This document shows positions 1 to 9,799 of a stretch of DNA of 64,000 nt, in pieces. The notes below the pieces were generated by a model. The model had not been told where the DNA came from and searched no databases. It saw only the letters and a program-made list of their open reading frames with translations. This DNA is from Anaerolineales bacterium UBA5195 (lineage in GTDB: Bacteria; Chloroflexota; Anaerolineae; Anaerolineales; Villigracilaceae). Where the stretch lies: contig DHVZ01000099.1 in NCBI GenBank assembly GCA_002412925.1, positions 1 to 64,000 on the forward strand, written 5' to 3'. The translations under genes were made by a program, and so were the position numbers. Within the stretch, counting starts at the first letter, position 1. Each line of letters opens with the position of its first letter.

Positions 1-3000
1 CAGTTCCGTATGGCTCATACATCTTTGCCAGCGTAATCTTGCCCTGAGCATCGGTCAACTGGCGCACGGAACCCAACGCATCGCCCAGGAAGTAATCTGT
101 GTGCGAAGTGCCAGGTGCGGAGTGCGATTCTTGCGCAATCCGGCCATTGCCGTACAGGTAGGTATACGCGCCATCAGAGAGAGCCTGGGTCAGGCCAGTA
201 TTCAAATCCATCGTGAAGTTGGTGTCGGTTCCGTTGACGGTTTCCTGGAGCCGGTCGCCCTGGCCGTTATAGCGGTACAAAACCGAAGTCCCCGCGCCGA
301 GGATGGATTTCAACCGGTTGGCGGAATCGTAGGTATAGGTGTTTATCCCGTCCGAGAGCAGGTTGCCATTGGCGTCCCAATCATAAGTCACGCCATCGAC
401 GCTGGTCAGGCGGTTGGCGTCGTCATATTCGTAAAGGACCGTGGACGATTGACCATTGACCGTGGTGGTCTGGCTCAGGCGGTTGCCCACGGCGTCATAA
501 GCGTATTCGTAGGTAATGCCACTGGAATAGGCGGCTTTGGTCAGGCGGTTGAGCGGGTCGTAGGTGTAGTCGATGGTCACAGGACCGCCGGGGATGGGTG
601 TCGCAGTCAGGGTGGCCGTCACCGTCGGCGTGGCGGTAAGGGTGGGTGTGGCGGTTTCAGTCGCTGCAACGGCGGGGGTTTCCGTCATGGTGGGGGTAGC
701 TGTCGCCGTCGCTGTCACAGTGCCGGTCGCTGTTTCGGTGACGGTGGGAGTTTCAGTTTCAGCCTGCTGGCGATGAACGCGGGCAAAGGAGATCAGCTTC
801 AATCCGCCGGGCTGGCTGCCCTGGGAGATGGGCGTTTCCGTGGGCGTGGGGGTTTCCGTTGGAGTCTCCGCCTGCCCCAGGGCTGTTGGGGTTGCCGTTT
901 CTGTTGCTGTCGTCGTCGGTGTTTCGGTTGGAGCAGGCGCACTGGTTCGATAAGATTCGAATTGGTCGAAGTATATCGTTCCCGAAGTGCCCGCGTCTGC
1001 GCCGCTCAGGATGCCAAAATTCATATGCCCGGTGGTGAAGGTGTCGTTGTCCACGCTGCCGAGCGTCTCTGCCAGGGCATGGTCGATCCACAGGCTGAAG
1101 AACCCGTCGCTTGCGCCGGGCGCGTTGGCAGCCTGCCATTCGATCTCCACCAAATGCCAGTCGTCGCTGAGCGGGTATTTGGCGCTGTAGGTGTTGACGT
1201 AGCCATCATTCTTGACGCTGGTCCGCAGCTTGTACTGGCCGGACGATTTGTAGAGATAGACCCTGAAAATGCTGGTGGAACTACGATCATAGCCCGACAG
1301 GATGTCGAGCGAGTCGCCATCGGCCATACTCAACGAGTTGGGATCGAGATAGAAACGCGCGCGGTAGTGGGCTGTATCGAGGGGCGAGCCATCGGAGATA
1401 TACAGACTGTTGGTATCATCGATGACTGCTTGCAGGCCAAAGGAGCCTTCATGCGCGGCCGCGCCGGAGACGCTCAAGTCTCCGTCGTCGGAGGCGCTCG
1501 GAAACCAGCGATCAAGGTTCCCCGTTTCGAAGTCATCCGCCATGATCAGGTCCGGCGGGTTTTGCAGCGCCGGGAGCTGCGGGCCGTTGGGGTCCAGGCC
1601 GATATAATCCGTCGATTTCGAGACGAAGTCATCGAAGAAAAGCGTGCCAGACATGCCCGCATCCAGGCTGGCGAACAGGCCCAGGGTGATGTAATCAACC
1701 GACTCGCTGTCATTATCCAGGCCATCGCGGGTCTCCACCAGGGTCTCGTTGATCCAGGTCTTCAAATAACCATCGTTTGCGCCATCCGCAGTCGCGGCCT
1801 GCCACTCGAACTCGATTGCGTGCCAGTCATCGGTGATGTAGAAGTATTCGCCCCCCTGGTATGCACCGGCGTCATTCCTAACCTCCGTTTGCAGCCAGTA
1901 GCCGTTGGCAGTATAGGTGAGCGAGAGCCTGAAGTTGTCATTCGAGGTGTTGAAGATAAACACCCGGTCGCCGGTGATCATGTTGAAGGTATTGGGGTTG
2001 AAATAGAAGCGGCTGCGATAGTGCCTGAGCAGGTTGGGGGTATGGTCGCGCACATACATCGAGCTTGTGCCGTTGGCCATGGCCTGCAGGCCAGACTGAC
2101 CGACAGCAGCGGATTGGGCGCTGACCCCCAGGCTGCCGCCTGCGGTGGAAACCGAAGACCAGGCCGAGAGATCCCCGCTCTCGAAACTGTTCGAGAAGAT
2201 CACGCCCGGCACGGGGGTGACGGTTGGCGTGCGGGTTGGTGTGATGGTCGGCGTGAAAGTGGAAGTGGCGGTCGGGGAGGTCGAGGGCGAGGTGTAGCGA
2301 ATCACCAGCCTGGGTCGCTGCAAGGCCTGGCTCGAACCCGCATCCGACGATTTGAAATTGAAGCGGTCGTTCAACTCGGCGTCGGTTTTCAACAGGAAGC
2401 CGTTGTTCGTGAATGTGCCGTCGATCATTTCCTGGATACTGGCAGGCGGCAGCCCGATCTGCTTTTCGATGCCCAGCGGTTCGTTGGCAAGGATTTGCAT
2501 GGAGCCAATCGAGACGCTTTCACGGTCGTCCGCGCCGGATGCGCCGGGGGACTGCCAGTTCACCCCTACTGACGACTGGTTCCAGGTGGAACCTGTTTCG
2601 CTGAAGGGCGTCTTCAGGCGATAGACCCTGACCGTGCTATCGATATCGGAAAGATCCTCGTTTGTCCACAGCGACAGGCTGGCAGAGACGATCGTCGCAT
2701 CCGAGGGGATGGTAGAGAGATCGAATTTGATCAGGCTGCGCGCCACGCTGCTGGTCGCGTTGTTCTTCTCGCCAATCCCGATATTCTCTGACAAATCATA
2801 ATTCGTAGCAGCGCTGCTCTTCAGGATGTAGTTATCGATCCCATTCGCGCCATTGGGTTGGAGCACGAGGGTATAAACACCCGGTGCGTCTGTGGGGGTG
2901 GTCGTGGGTGTGAATGTCGGGGCCGGGGTGGATGTGGCCGTCGGGGTTTCAGTTACTGTCGATGTAACTGTGGAGGTACGGGTTGGCGTGACGGTGGACG

Positions 3001-6000
3001 TAAGCGTGGGTGTCACAGTTGGGGGCGTTGAGGACGAGGTATATTGAATCACCAGCTTGGGCCGCTGGGAGGCCTGGCTCGAACCGGCATCCGACGATTT
3101 GAAATTGAAGCGGTCGTTCAGTTCTGCGTCAGTGGCCAGCAGGAAGCCGTTGTTCGTGAATGTGCCGTTGACTACTTCCTGGATGCTGCCCAGGGTCAGC
3201 GCAATTTGCTTTTCGGTATTCAGCGGTTCGTTGGCCAGGATTTGCGCGGAACCGATGGAGTCGCTTTCGCGGTCGTTTGCGCCGGAGGCGCCAGCGGATT
3301 GCCAGTTCACCCCCGCCGCCGACTGGTTCCAGTTGGCGTCTGTTTCGCTGAAGGGCGTCTTCAGGCGATATACCCTGACCGTGCTGTCATTATCGGAGAG
3401 ATCCTGGCTTGTCCACAGCGAGAGGCTGGCGGAGACGATTATCGCATCCGAGGGGATGGAAGAGAGATCGAACTTGATCAGGCTGCGCGCCACGCTGTTG
3501 GACGCATTGTTCTTCTCGCCGATCCCCACTTCACCGGATGTGCCGTATGTGGACGAAGAATATTTCAGGATGTAGGTGTCAACCCCATCCGTGCCATTGG
3601 GCTGGAGCACAAGGGTATGGACCGTTGCTGTAGCCGTTGGCGTGGCAGTTGGGGTAACTGTTGCAGTGAGGGTGGGGGAGGCCGTCGTCGTTGCTGTAGA
3701 GGTCACTGTGGGCGTGACAATAGGCGTGGATGTCGTTGCCGGCAACTGCATATCCTCGTTTGCCTGTTTGCGGTTGCCCACATTATCATATTCATAATGA
3801 TAAGATGCCAGTTCCTGACCATCTTTACGATGAACGATGCTCTCAAGCTGCCCGGCATCATCGTAGGTATAGGTGGAAGTCACCCCGCCTGCCCCGGGGT
3901 TGGCTGGGGTCGGGCGCAGGATAGACAACAAGCGTCCAATCGGGTCATACTCGTATTGGGTTGCCTGGTTGTTCCAATCCGTCACCTGGGTCAGGCGATT
4001 GGCAGTGTCATCAACATACGAGACACTTTTTCCATCCGGGTAGACCAGCCCGGCGCGGTTGCCCATCTGATCATATTCATATCCCACCGTCTTCCCGAAC
4101 GGATCAGTGATGGTTGTCGGGCGGTTGAGGGAATCGTACTGCCAGCGTGTTACGCCGATGCCATCGGTCATCTCGGCGCGGCGGCCAGCGGAATCGTAGG
4201 TGAAAGCCACGTCTGAATCAGAACCGGGCAGGTCGAGCGTGGTCAACTGCCGGGCAGCATTATAGGCATAGCTGGTAACCGTCCCGTTTGCATCGGTCAT
4301 CTGGCTGCGATTGCCGAGCGCGTCGTAGGCGTATTCCCAGGTATTCCCCAATGGATCGGTTTCGCTGACCAGGCGGTTGAGATCATCGTAGCTAAAACTG
4401 GTCGTCTGCCCGTTCCCATCCGTGATCGACAGGCGGTTGCCATTGGCATCATAGGTATACTCGGTGCGCACATTGGTCTTGTGATCGGCGGTTAAACCAG
4501 GCCGGTAGTTTTCGATCACCGCCGAGAGACGCCCCAGGTCGTCATATTCATAGCCAGTCACCACGCCATTGGCCGCCGTGGCGGAAACCAGGCGTCCGGC
4601 GGCATCATAAGCCGACCGGGAAATATTCCCCAGCGGGTCGGTCACTGAAACCTGCCGCCCGAGGGAATCATAGGCATAGCTGGTGGTCTTGCCCTGCGCA
4701 TCCGTGCTGGAAAGCACGCGCCCCGCCGCATCGTAATCGGTGCTGGAGATATTCCCAAGCGGGTCGGTGGAGCTGAACGGACGGTTGGCGGCATCGTATT
4801 CCGTGGAACTCACGCCGCCATTGGGCAGGGTGACTGACAGGCGGTTGCCAAGCGCATCATAGGCAAAGGTTGTCGTGGCGCCCAGGTCGTTGGTCTGGCT
4901 CACCTGCCGGTACAGGTTATCGTAGGTATAGGTGGTTGTGCTGCCGCCCGGCGCTGTGCTGGTGAGCATCTTCCCCAGGGCATCGTAAGTGGTCGTGCTG
5001 GTGCGTCCCAGCGGGTCCGTGACCGCGATCACACGGTCGAGAGCATCATACGTATAGGTGGTGCGATTCCCGGCGGCATCCACCGAGGCGCTGCGCCGCC
5101 CCAGGGCGTCATACTCGGTGCCGGTGATGTTGCCCAGCGCGTCGGTGACCGATACCTGCCGCCCGGCAGAATCGTACCCGTAGGTGGTGGTCTTGCCGCG
5201 CGCGTCGACCGTCTGCAGACGGTTCCCGGCAGCATCGTAGAAGGTTTCTGTCACACCGCCCAGTGGATCGATCTGCTTGATCAGCCTGCCGAGGGCATCG
5301 TATTCGTAGATGGTTACGTTTCCCAGCGCATCACTGGTGGTGGCGGCATTGCCCACCGCGTCATAGGTTGTCTGCGTGACATGACCCAGCGCATCGGTGG
5401 CAGCTGTTACACGTTTGAGGGAATCATAAGTATAGGTGGTCACGTTCCCCAGCGCGTCGGCGCTGCTGGCGACCGTCCCATCCGGGTTGTATGCCGTGTG
5501 AGTGGTGTTCCCCGCCGGGTCGGTGACGGCAACCTGCCGCCCGGCGGCGTCGTACTGGTAGGTGGTGGCGCGTCCCAGCGCATCGGTTGTGGCGATCAGT
5601 TGTCCGGCGTCATCGTAGGTGCTGGCGGTTTCGTTGCCAGCCGGGTCGATCATTTTGACCAGCCGGTCGGCATTGTCATATTCGTATTGGGTCGTGTGAT
5701 CGAAGGTGTCGGTCACGGCCACCTGGTTGCCGCGCACATCGTAAGCGTAGGTGGTGGTAAGGTTGGATAAATTTTCATCGTTCTGCGGGCGATTCGGATC
5801 ATAGTTCCGCACCGCTTTCACCAGCCTCCCGGCGGCGTCATATTCGCTGTGATTCACCCGCCCAAGCGGATCGGTGCTGTCGGTCAGGCGGCCCAGGTTG
5901 TCATAGGCGTAAGTCCAGGGATTGCCAGACAGATCGGTCATGGAAATACGCTGGCCATGCGCATCATAGGTATAACTGGTCGTGCGTCCGAGCGGATCGG

Positions 6001-7975
6001 TGGTCGAGGCCAGGTAACCCTCGGGGGTGTAAGTGTAGCTGGTTTCCCCGTTCAGCGCGTCGGTGGTGCTCGTCAGCAGCTTGCCGTCGTATTCATAGGT
6101 GGTCAGGTGATTGTTGGCATCCACAACTGAGACCGGGTTGTTCAAGCTGTCGTATGTGATACTGGTCTGGTGCCCCGCCGCATCGGTGACACTCGTCAGG
6201 TTCGCGCCATTGGCGCTCCAGGATAATTGTGTAGCGCTGCCAGATGGATCCGTAATGGTGATGGGACGAAAATTGGGATCGTAAGCCTTGGTGGTTGTAT
6301 TTCCGGCGGCATCCTGGTCGCCGGTCAGAGTTCCCATTTCGTTATAGGTATTCACCTGGCTCTGGTTCAGCGCATCCTTCACCTGGATGGTTCCATCGGC
6401 CAGATAAATCAACTCCATGACCAGGTTGTCATTGCCATCGAATTGTTTGGTGACCCGCCCCTGCTCGCCTTCGATGGCGGAATACTCATTGCGAACCTTT
6501 GTTTTCCCGTCCGGATCCAGAACGCGCGTTAAAGCATGACTGGAATCGTATTCATATGTCCAGGTTTGCCCGAGCAGGTCGGTTGAGGCTGCCAGGTTTC
6601 CAGCGCTATCATAAGCAAAAGAGACGCTCCGACCGGTATGATCGGCAACTGAAACCAGGTTCCCTCCGCTGGAATAAGCAAATTGAAGGTAGCGATTATC
6701 GCCCGCCGAAGTGACCCGTTCCAATTTTCCGTCGGTGGCATAGGAATAGCTAAAAACCTTCCCATTCGCATCGGTTTTGGTCTGCAGGCGCCCGTTTTCA
6801 TCGAAGCTGAATGTGTTTTGAGAAGAATCTGTGAGGGTGTAGGTGACTGGGATTGTCCCATTTTTTACCAGGCTGCCATTCACACCAGCGTAAGGGGTGT
6901 AGGTGCCGTTTTGGTTGTCCAAAAACAGGTACATATTCCCACTGTGATCCTTAAATAGTACATACCCCATGCGCCCAGCTGGATCGGCAGGAAATACCAG
7001 GCGAATATCCTGGTTATGCGTCCAGCCAGGGCCAAGAGGAGAAAGGTATTTGGCAGTGGCAAGAGAGACGTACATATGCCGGAAGGAAAGTCCCCCGGCC
7101 AATGTGGGCAGTGCCAGATCGTCCACCGGATAGAAAAGCCCACCGGTTCTTGTATTGACCGGATCACCCAGAAACCGTTGAGATTGCGAAGACGCACCGC
7201 AACCCTCGGCGCAATAAGTTGACTCGTTTGGCACAGTCACCGCTATCGGATCGAGTGATACCGAAAAGTAAAAAGCTCCTGCCCAATCGGCGGATGAAGT
7301 AGATATAGTCAAGTGCCAGTCCGGGTAATTGTACGGAGTAGTTGGTACGTTCAAGTCAAGATAGCCCCCATTGGTGACCGGGAATAAAACTGAGGAACCA
7401 ATTCGAAAAGCTGCATAATTATTATTGAATCCCGAACTCGGAGAACCCGAGGTCTGAAAGGAATAATAAAACCTCTTTGTGCCTGGTGAGGTAATTGTGC
7501 GGACCATGAAATCAACCCCCAAGGTAAATAATCCTGGCTTACCATTATGAGCACTAAGGGTACCTTGACAGGTCACAGTTCTATTATTATTCTGTATACA
7601 AGTAATTCTGGAAGTATCTACCGATGAGTAAGGCCACCCTGGCCAATTACCGATAGTGAAATACGACAACGTTAAAGTATCATTGGAGGCGGACAAGGTA
7701 TTTGCAGGTACACGATCCTTTTGTTCAGGCATACTTGTTTTGCGGGCTTCAGGATGTTTAAAAATTGGCGCTGTATATTTCTTGAAGTTATCATGAGAGC
7801 TCTCCTTGCTATTTGGATGATATTTTTCAGGAAGACTCGCCGCCCCTGCCGCCCCTGCCGGCGTTGCCAGCGTTCCAAAGTTCGAGATCAGCACGAGCAA
7901 AATCGCCAGCAGATGATAAAAACGTTGAAAAGAGACTTTATTGGCTTTCAAAATGGAATGCAAAAAATGACACAT
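1..7975 (-). CDS. Giant secreted RHS/YD-repeat protein with DNRLRE and LamG-like domains (C-terminus beyond window)
   Basis: The reading frame is open from an ATG at 7975, preceded by a GGGAGG ribosome site, to the left edge, about 2658 codons with no stop seen. Residues 1-45 form a signal peptide or anchor ending in an Ala/Gly-rich stretch. A unique N-terminal domain follows, then YD repeats (G-R-L/T-x-YDxxGN pattern) at about residues 390-1380. A TP-rich linker leads to two DNRLRE-type beta domains (about 1452-1646 and 1699-1896), two concanavalin/LamG-like domains (about 1922-2132 and 2139-2339), another TP/TA-rich linker, and a return to YD repeats ending in the RHS core signature DYFLGDALGSVRQLTD. 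Known RHS proteins form a shell around a variable C-terminal effector; that end is not visible, so toxin or adhesin cannot be decided. Inserting DNRLRE and LamG modules before the core is unusual. Secretion and surface location are inferred. Confidence 0.9.
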   Translation of the reverse strand, partial: MCHFLHSILKANKVSFQRFYHLLAILLVLISNFGTLATPAGAAGAASLPEKYHPNSKESSHDNFKKYTAPIFKHPEARKTSMPEQKDRVPANTLSASNDTLTLSYFTIGNWPGWPYSSVDTSRITCIQNNNRTVTCQGTLSAHNGKPGLFTLGVDFMVRTITSPGTKRFYYSFQTSGSPSSGFNNNYAAFRIGSSVLFPVTNGGYLDLNVPTTPYNYPDWHLTISTSSADWAGAFYFSVSLDPIAVTVPNESTYCAEGCGASSQSQRFLGDPVNTRTGGLFYPVDDLALPTLAGGLSFRHMYVSLATAKYLSPLGPGWTHNQDIRLVFPADPAGRMGYVLFKDHSGNMYLFLDNQNGTYTPYAGVNGSLVKNGTIPVTYTLTDSSQNTFSFDENGRLQTKTDANGKVFSYSYATDGKLERVTSAGDNRYLQFAYSSGGNLVSVADHTGRSVSFAYDSAGNLAASTDLLGQTWTYEYDSSHALTRVLDPDGKTKVRNEYSAIEGEQGRVTKQFDGNDNLVMELIYLADGTIQVKDALNQSQVNTYNEMGTLTGDQDAAGNTTTKAYDPNFRPITITDPSGSATQLSWSANGANLTSVTDAAGHQTSITYDSLNNPVSVVDANNHLTTYEYDGKLLTSTTDALNGETSYTYTPEGYLASTTDPLGRTTSYTYDAHGQRISMTDLSGNPWTYAYDNLGRLTDSTDPLGRVNHSEYDAAGRLVKAVRNYDPNRPQNDENLSNLTTTYAYDVRGNQVAVTDTFDHTTQYEYDNADRLVKMIDPAGNETASTYDDAGQLIATTDALGRATTYQYDAAGRQVAVTDPAGNTTHTAYNPDGTVASSADALGNVTTYTYDSLKRVTAATDALGHVTQTTYDAVGNAATTSDALGNVTIYEYDALGRLIKQIDPLGGVTETFYDAAGNRLQTVDARGKTTTYGYDSAGRQVSVTDALGNITGTEYDALGRRSASVDAAGNRTTYTYDALDRVIAVTDPLGRTSTTTYDALGKMLTSTAPGGSTTTYTYDNLYRQVSQTNDLGATTTFAYDALGNRLSVTLPNGGVSSTEYDAANRPFSSTDPLGNISSTDYDAAGRVLSSTDAQGKTTSYAYDSLGRQVSVTDPLGNISRSAYDAAGRLVSATAANGVVTGYEYDDLGRLSAVIENYRPGLTADHKTNVRTEYTYDANGNRLSITDGNGQTTSFSYDDLNRLVSETDPLGNTWEYAYDALGNRSQMTDANGTVTSYAYNAARQLTTLDLPGSDSDVAFTYDSAGRRAEMTDGIGVTRWQYDSLNRPTTITDPFGKTVGYEYDQMGNRAGLVYPDGKSVSYVDDTANRLTQVTDWNNQATQYEYDPIGRLLSILRPTPANPGAGGVTSTYTYDDAGQLESIVHRKDGQELASYHYEYDNVGNRKQANEDMQLPATTSTPIVTPTVTSTATTTASPTLTATVTPTATPTATATVHTLVLQPNGTDGVDTYILKYSSSTYGTSGEVGIGEKNNASNSVARSLIKFDLSSIPSDAIIVSASLSLWTSQDLSDNDSTVRVYRLKTPFSETDANWNQSAAGVNWQSAGASGANDRESDSIGSAQILANEPLNTEKQIALTLGSIQEVVNGTFTNNGFLLATDAELNDRFNFKSSDAGSSQASQRPKLVIQYTSSSTPPTVTPTLTSTVTPTRTSTVTSTVTETPTATSTPAPTFTPTTTPTDAPGVYTLVLQPNGANGIDNYILKSSAATNYDLSENIGIGEKNNATSSVARSLIKFDLSTIPSDATIVSASLSLWTNEDLSDIDSTVRVYRLKTPFSETGSTWNQSSVGVNWQSPGASGADDRESVSIGSMQILANEPLGIEKQIGLPPASIQEMIDGTFTNNGFLLKTDAELNDRFNFKSSDAGSSQALQRPRLVIRYTSPSTSPTATSTFTPTITPTRTPTVTPVPGVIFSNSFESGDLSAWSSVSTAGGSLGVSAQSAAVGQSGLQAMANGTSSMYVRDHTPNLLRHYRSRFYFNPNTFNMITGDRVFIFNTSNDNFRLSLTYTANGYWLQTEVRNDAGAYQGGEYFYITDDWHAIEFEWQAATADGANDGYLKTWINETLVETRDGLDNDSESVDYITLGLFASLDAGMSGTLFFDDFVSKSTDYIGLDPNGPQLPALQNPPDLIMADDFETGNLDRWFPSASDDGDLSVSGAAAHEGSFGLQAVIDDTNSLYISDGSPLDTAHYRARFYLDPNSLSMADGDSLDILSGYDRSSTSIFRVYLYKSSGQYKLRTSVKNDGYVNTYSAKYPLSDDWHLVEIEWQAANAPGASDGFFSLWIDHALAETLGSVDNDTFTTGHMNFGILSGADAGTSGTIYFDQFESYRTSAPAPTETPTTTATETATPTALGQAETPTETPTPTETPISQGSQPGGLKLISFARVHRQQAETETPTVTETATGTVTATATATPTMTETPAVAATETATPTLTATPTVTATLTATPIPGGPVTIDYTYDPLNRLTKAAYSSGITYEYAYDAVGNRLSQTTTVNGQSSTVLYEYDDANRLTSVDGVTYDWDANGNLLSDGINTYTYDSANRLKSILGAGTSVLYRYNGQGDRLQETVNGTDTNFTMDLNTGLTQALSDGAYTYLYGNGRIAQESHSAPGTSHTDYFLGDALGSVRQLTDAQGKITLAKMYEPYGT

Positions 7976-8031
7976 GCTGCCCTCCCCAGGCCGGTTGTTT
8001 TGAGTTCCTCGCAAATAAAAAAGACCTTATC

Positions 8032-8088
8032 GGTAATCACGAATGTCGGTCGCTACCTGCCCAGGTAATGACATGCATCACGATTACC
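8032..8088. repeat. Imperfect inverted repeat upstream of the RHS gene
   Basis: GGTAATCACGAATGTC at 8032-8047 is mirrored by GACATGCATCACGATTACC at 8070-8088, with a three-base offset. It lies 57-113 bases before the RHS start and could be an operator or an mRNA hairpin. There is no further evidence for either role. Confidence 0.4.
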
Positions 8089-8237
8089 AATAAAGTCTAC
8101 TGACACCGCCGCCGCGATATGACCAATCGGCAGCTTGAAAGAAAAGGCTTTCTGTGCTAAATGAAAAATTTCATGAAACAAAACTTGTGACGTTATACCA
8201 CACCTTGTTCGATTTATACCTGCTGAACTTACCAGTT

Positions 8238-8882
8238 TTAGCCCGTTATCGATCCCGACTTTTCAGGAAAATACTTGTGCACCCAATTCACAGTATCCAA
8301 GAGTGATTTGAACTTCAATTTTTTTAGAAATTTGCCGATGTGATAATCCACTAACCTTGGGCTGATTTCCAGTCGATTAGCGACTTCGGCTTTGGTTATG
8401 CCCTGCGCCAACAGTCCCAAGATCTGCTCCTGGTGTTTGCTCAGACTCGCCCATTTTTCCCCGGCCTCTTGGCGCCATTGCTCGGCTCGCCTCAACTGTT
8501 TCTGGTCAAACAGGATTTCACCTTGCGCTGCGCGCCGAATCGCTTCAACCAGCCTCTCGACGGGTACATTTTTGTTCAACAAGCCCGCGACCCCGGCCTC
8601 CATCATGCGGGCGAGGTAGGCATCGTGAACATGAGCGGTCAAGATCAGTATGGCAATTTCCGGAAGACTGGCGCGCACTCCCCTGATAACTTCAACCATA
8701 GGTGGGCCAGCTAAATTTAGATCGAGCAGTAGGATTTGTGGTCGAAGCTGCCCCACCAATTGCTGGACATCGATGCTGTTATCAGCCTCGCCAACGATTT
8801 CAATGTCAGGCACCGCGCTCAAAACCGCGCGAATGCCCGCCTGAAAAATAGGTTGATTATCTGCGAAAACCAGTTTGATCAT
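8238..8882 (-). CDS. NarL/LuxR-family response regulator
   Basis: A 214-residue protein of standard NarL/FixJ length. It starts at ATG 8882 behind GAGG; a longer upstream reading exists but lacks regulator sequence. The receiver domain spans about residues 1-118, with acidic D8 and phospho-acceptor D54 in LLLDLNL. A LuxR-type helix-turn-helix occupies about 150-210 (LSKHQEQILGLLAQGITKAEVA). It should bind DNA after phosphorylation by a kinase. No kinase is adjacent. The gene is co-directional with, and 260 bases upstream of, the giant RHS gene, so control of RHS expression is a plausible inference only. Confidence 0.88.
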   Translation of the reverse strand: MIKLVFADNQPIFQAGIRAVLSAVPDIEIVGEADNSIDVQQLVGQLRPQILLLDLNLAGPPMVEVIRGVRASLPEIAILILTAHVHDAYLARMMEAGVAGLLNKNVPVERLVEAIRRAAQGEILFDQKQLRRAEQWRQEAGEKWASLSKHQEQILGLLAQGITKAEVANRLEISPRLVDYHIGKFLKKLKFKSLLDTVNWVHKYFPEKSGSITG

Positions 8883-9106
8883 GGCGTCCCTCGCCTGGCT
8901 GCGCGCGGCTTTCGAAAAAGCAAAGTCGCGCGCGCTGAAATTCAGGTGCGAACGACTTAAAATATGATATGATTCCACTGCCGCGCGTTCGCTCGCGTGG
9001 GCCGCGCCGGGAGTGTTCCAGCACTGCCCGGTATTGATTTTAACATAAGCAGCCTGTTCCTGGGTCTTTCTGAGACCCCGGAAACGGCCTCAAAACAAAC
9101 TCATCC

Positions 9107-9769
9107 TCACCTACTAAACGACCTGACCTGCCCCGTCCCGGTCTCCTCCACAACCACCTGCGGCACGATAGACGGAAACAGGGCCGAGATATCCGCACCC
9201 ACGCCCACGTAAACCGTATCCTGGGCATCGTTAATGCGGATGGCGGTTATCCGGGGATAGATCTTCAAGCCTCCCAGGTAATCATTATTCATGTTAGCGT
9301 AGTGCTGCGCCCAGGCGTAGGTTTCCTGGGTGGGATGCAGCTGACCCTGTTCGATGAACGCGCGCTGGTTGATCTCTGCTGCCGCAGCCACCGCCGCCGC
9401 GTCCGCCGCTTTCCCGATCTCCTGCCGGGCATACAGGTAGCGGCCCACATCGAAGCCCAGCGCAAAAAGCGGCAGCACAACCACGCCGATAAAGAGTGCC
9501 CAAAAGGTGGACGAGTAGGCCCGGTCTTTACCCCAACGAAATTCAAACCCAAGAAAGTTGAAGCTGGTGCTACCCAGGTCACGGAGTTGCGGCTGAAATA
9601 TGTTGAGGTGTGGTTTTCGAGGAAGCTGGAAGATTTGTGGGAAGTGAGGGAGAGCAGGGGGTAGTTTGCCGTGGCTAAAGTCAAGTTTCCATTTATAAAG
9701 ATTGTTTCTGATACGCCCCTGAAACGGGGCGTTAACGACAGGTAAAGGATGGATTATGACAAGCGCCAC
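9107..9769 (-). CDS. TadE/TadG-like pilus-assembly protein, 5' end uncertain or replaced
   Basis: The C-terminal two thirds match the Tad pilus minor-pilin-like group: one hydrophobic segment (STFWALFIGVVVLPLFALG) followed by GRYLYARQEIGKAADAAAVAAAAE and a small beta-rich end. Such proteins normally start only a few residues before the membrane segment. Here no in-frame ATG, GTG or TTG lies near it. The only upstream candidate is a GTG at 9769 inside the terminator-like hairpin after larC, so residues 1 to about 75 are probably not native. The gene is either a 5'-truncated remnant or uses a rare start. No other tad genes are in view. Family call fairly sure; functionality doubtful. Confidence 0.6.
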   Translation of the reverse strand: MALVIIHPLPVVNAPFQGRIRNNLYKWKLDFSHGKLPPALPHFPQIFQLPRKPHLNIFQPQLRDLGSTSFNFLGFEFRWGKDRAYSSTFWALFIGVVVLPLFALGFDVGRYLYARQEIGKAADAAAVAAAAEINQRAFIEQGQLHPTQETYAWAQHYANMNNDYLGGLKIYPRITAIRINDAQDTVYVGVGADISALFPSIVPQVVVEETGTGQVRSFSR

Positions 9770-9793
9770 GCACTTACGAAGTGCGTGGCGCTT
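9761..9793. terminator. Perfect 15-bp hairpin after larC
   Basis: AAGCGCCACGCACTT at 9761-9775 pairs perfectly with 9779-9793 around a 3-base loop. Five T follow on the plus strand and five A precede on the larC strand. It begins 7 bases past the larC stop. A smaller hairpin (ACGCCCC 9713-9719 with GGGGCGT 9726-9732) lies just beyond. Confidence 0.75.
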
Positions 9794-9799
9794 TTTACA

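Noticed and set aside
101..2572. 823-codon plus-strand open frame
   Set aside because: It lies antisense to the RHS gene; the minus frame gives clear domains, while this frame gives Gly/Arg/Val-rich sequence with no domain and arises from codon bias and repeats.
3044..4216. 390-codon plus-strand open frame
   Set aside because: Antisense shadow of the DNRLRE and YD-repeat region of the RHS gene.
9302..9664. Plus-strand gene opposite the TadG-like region
   Set aside because: Its first part is antisense to conserved TadG sequence; only the last 40 codons look protein-like, too little for a gene call.
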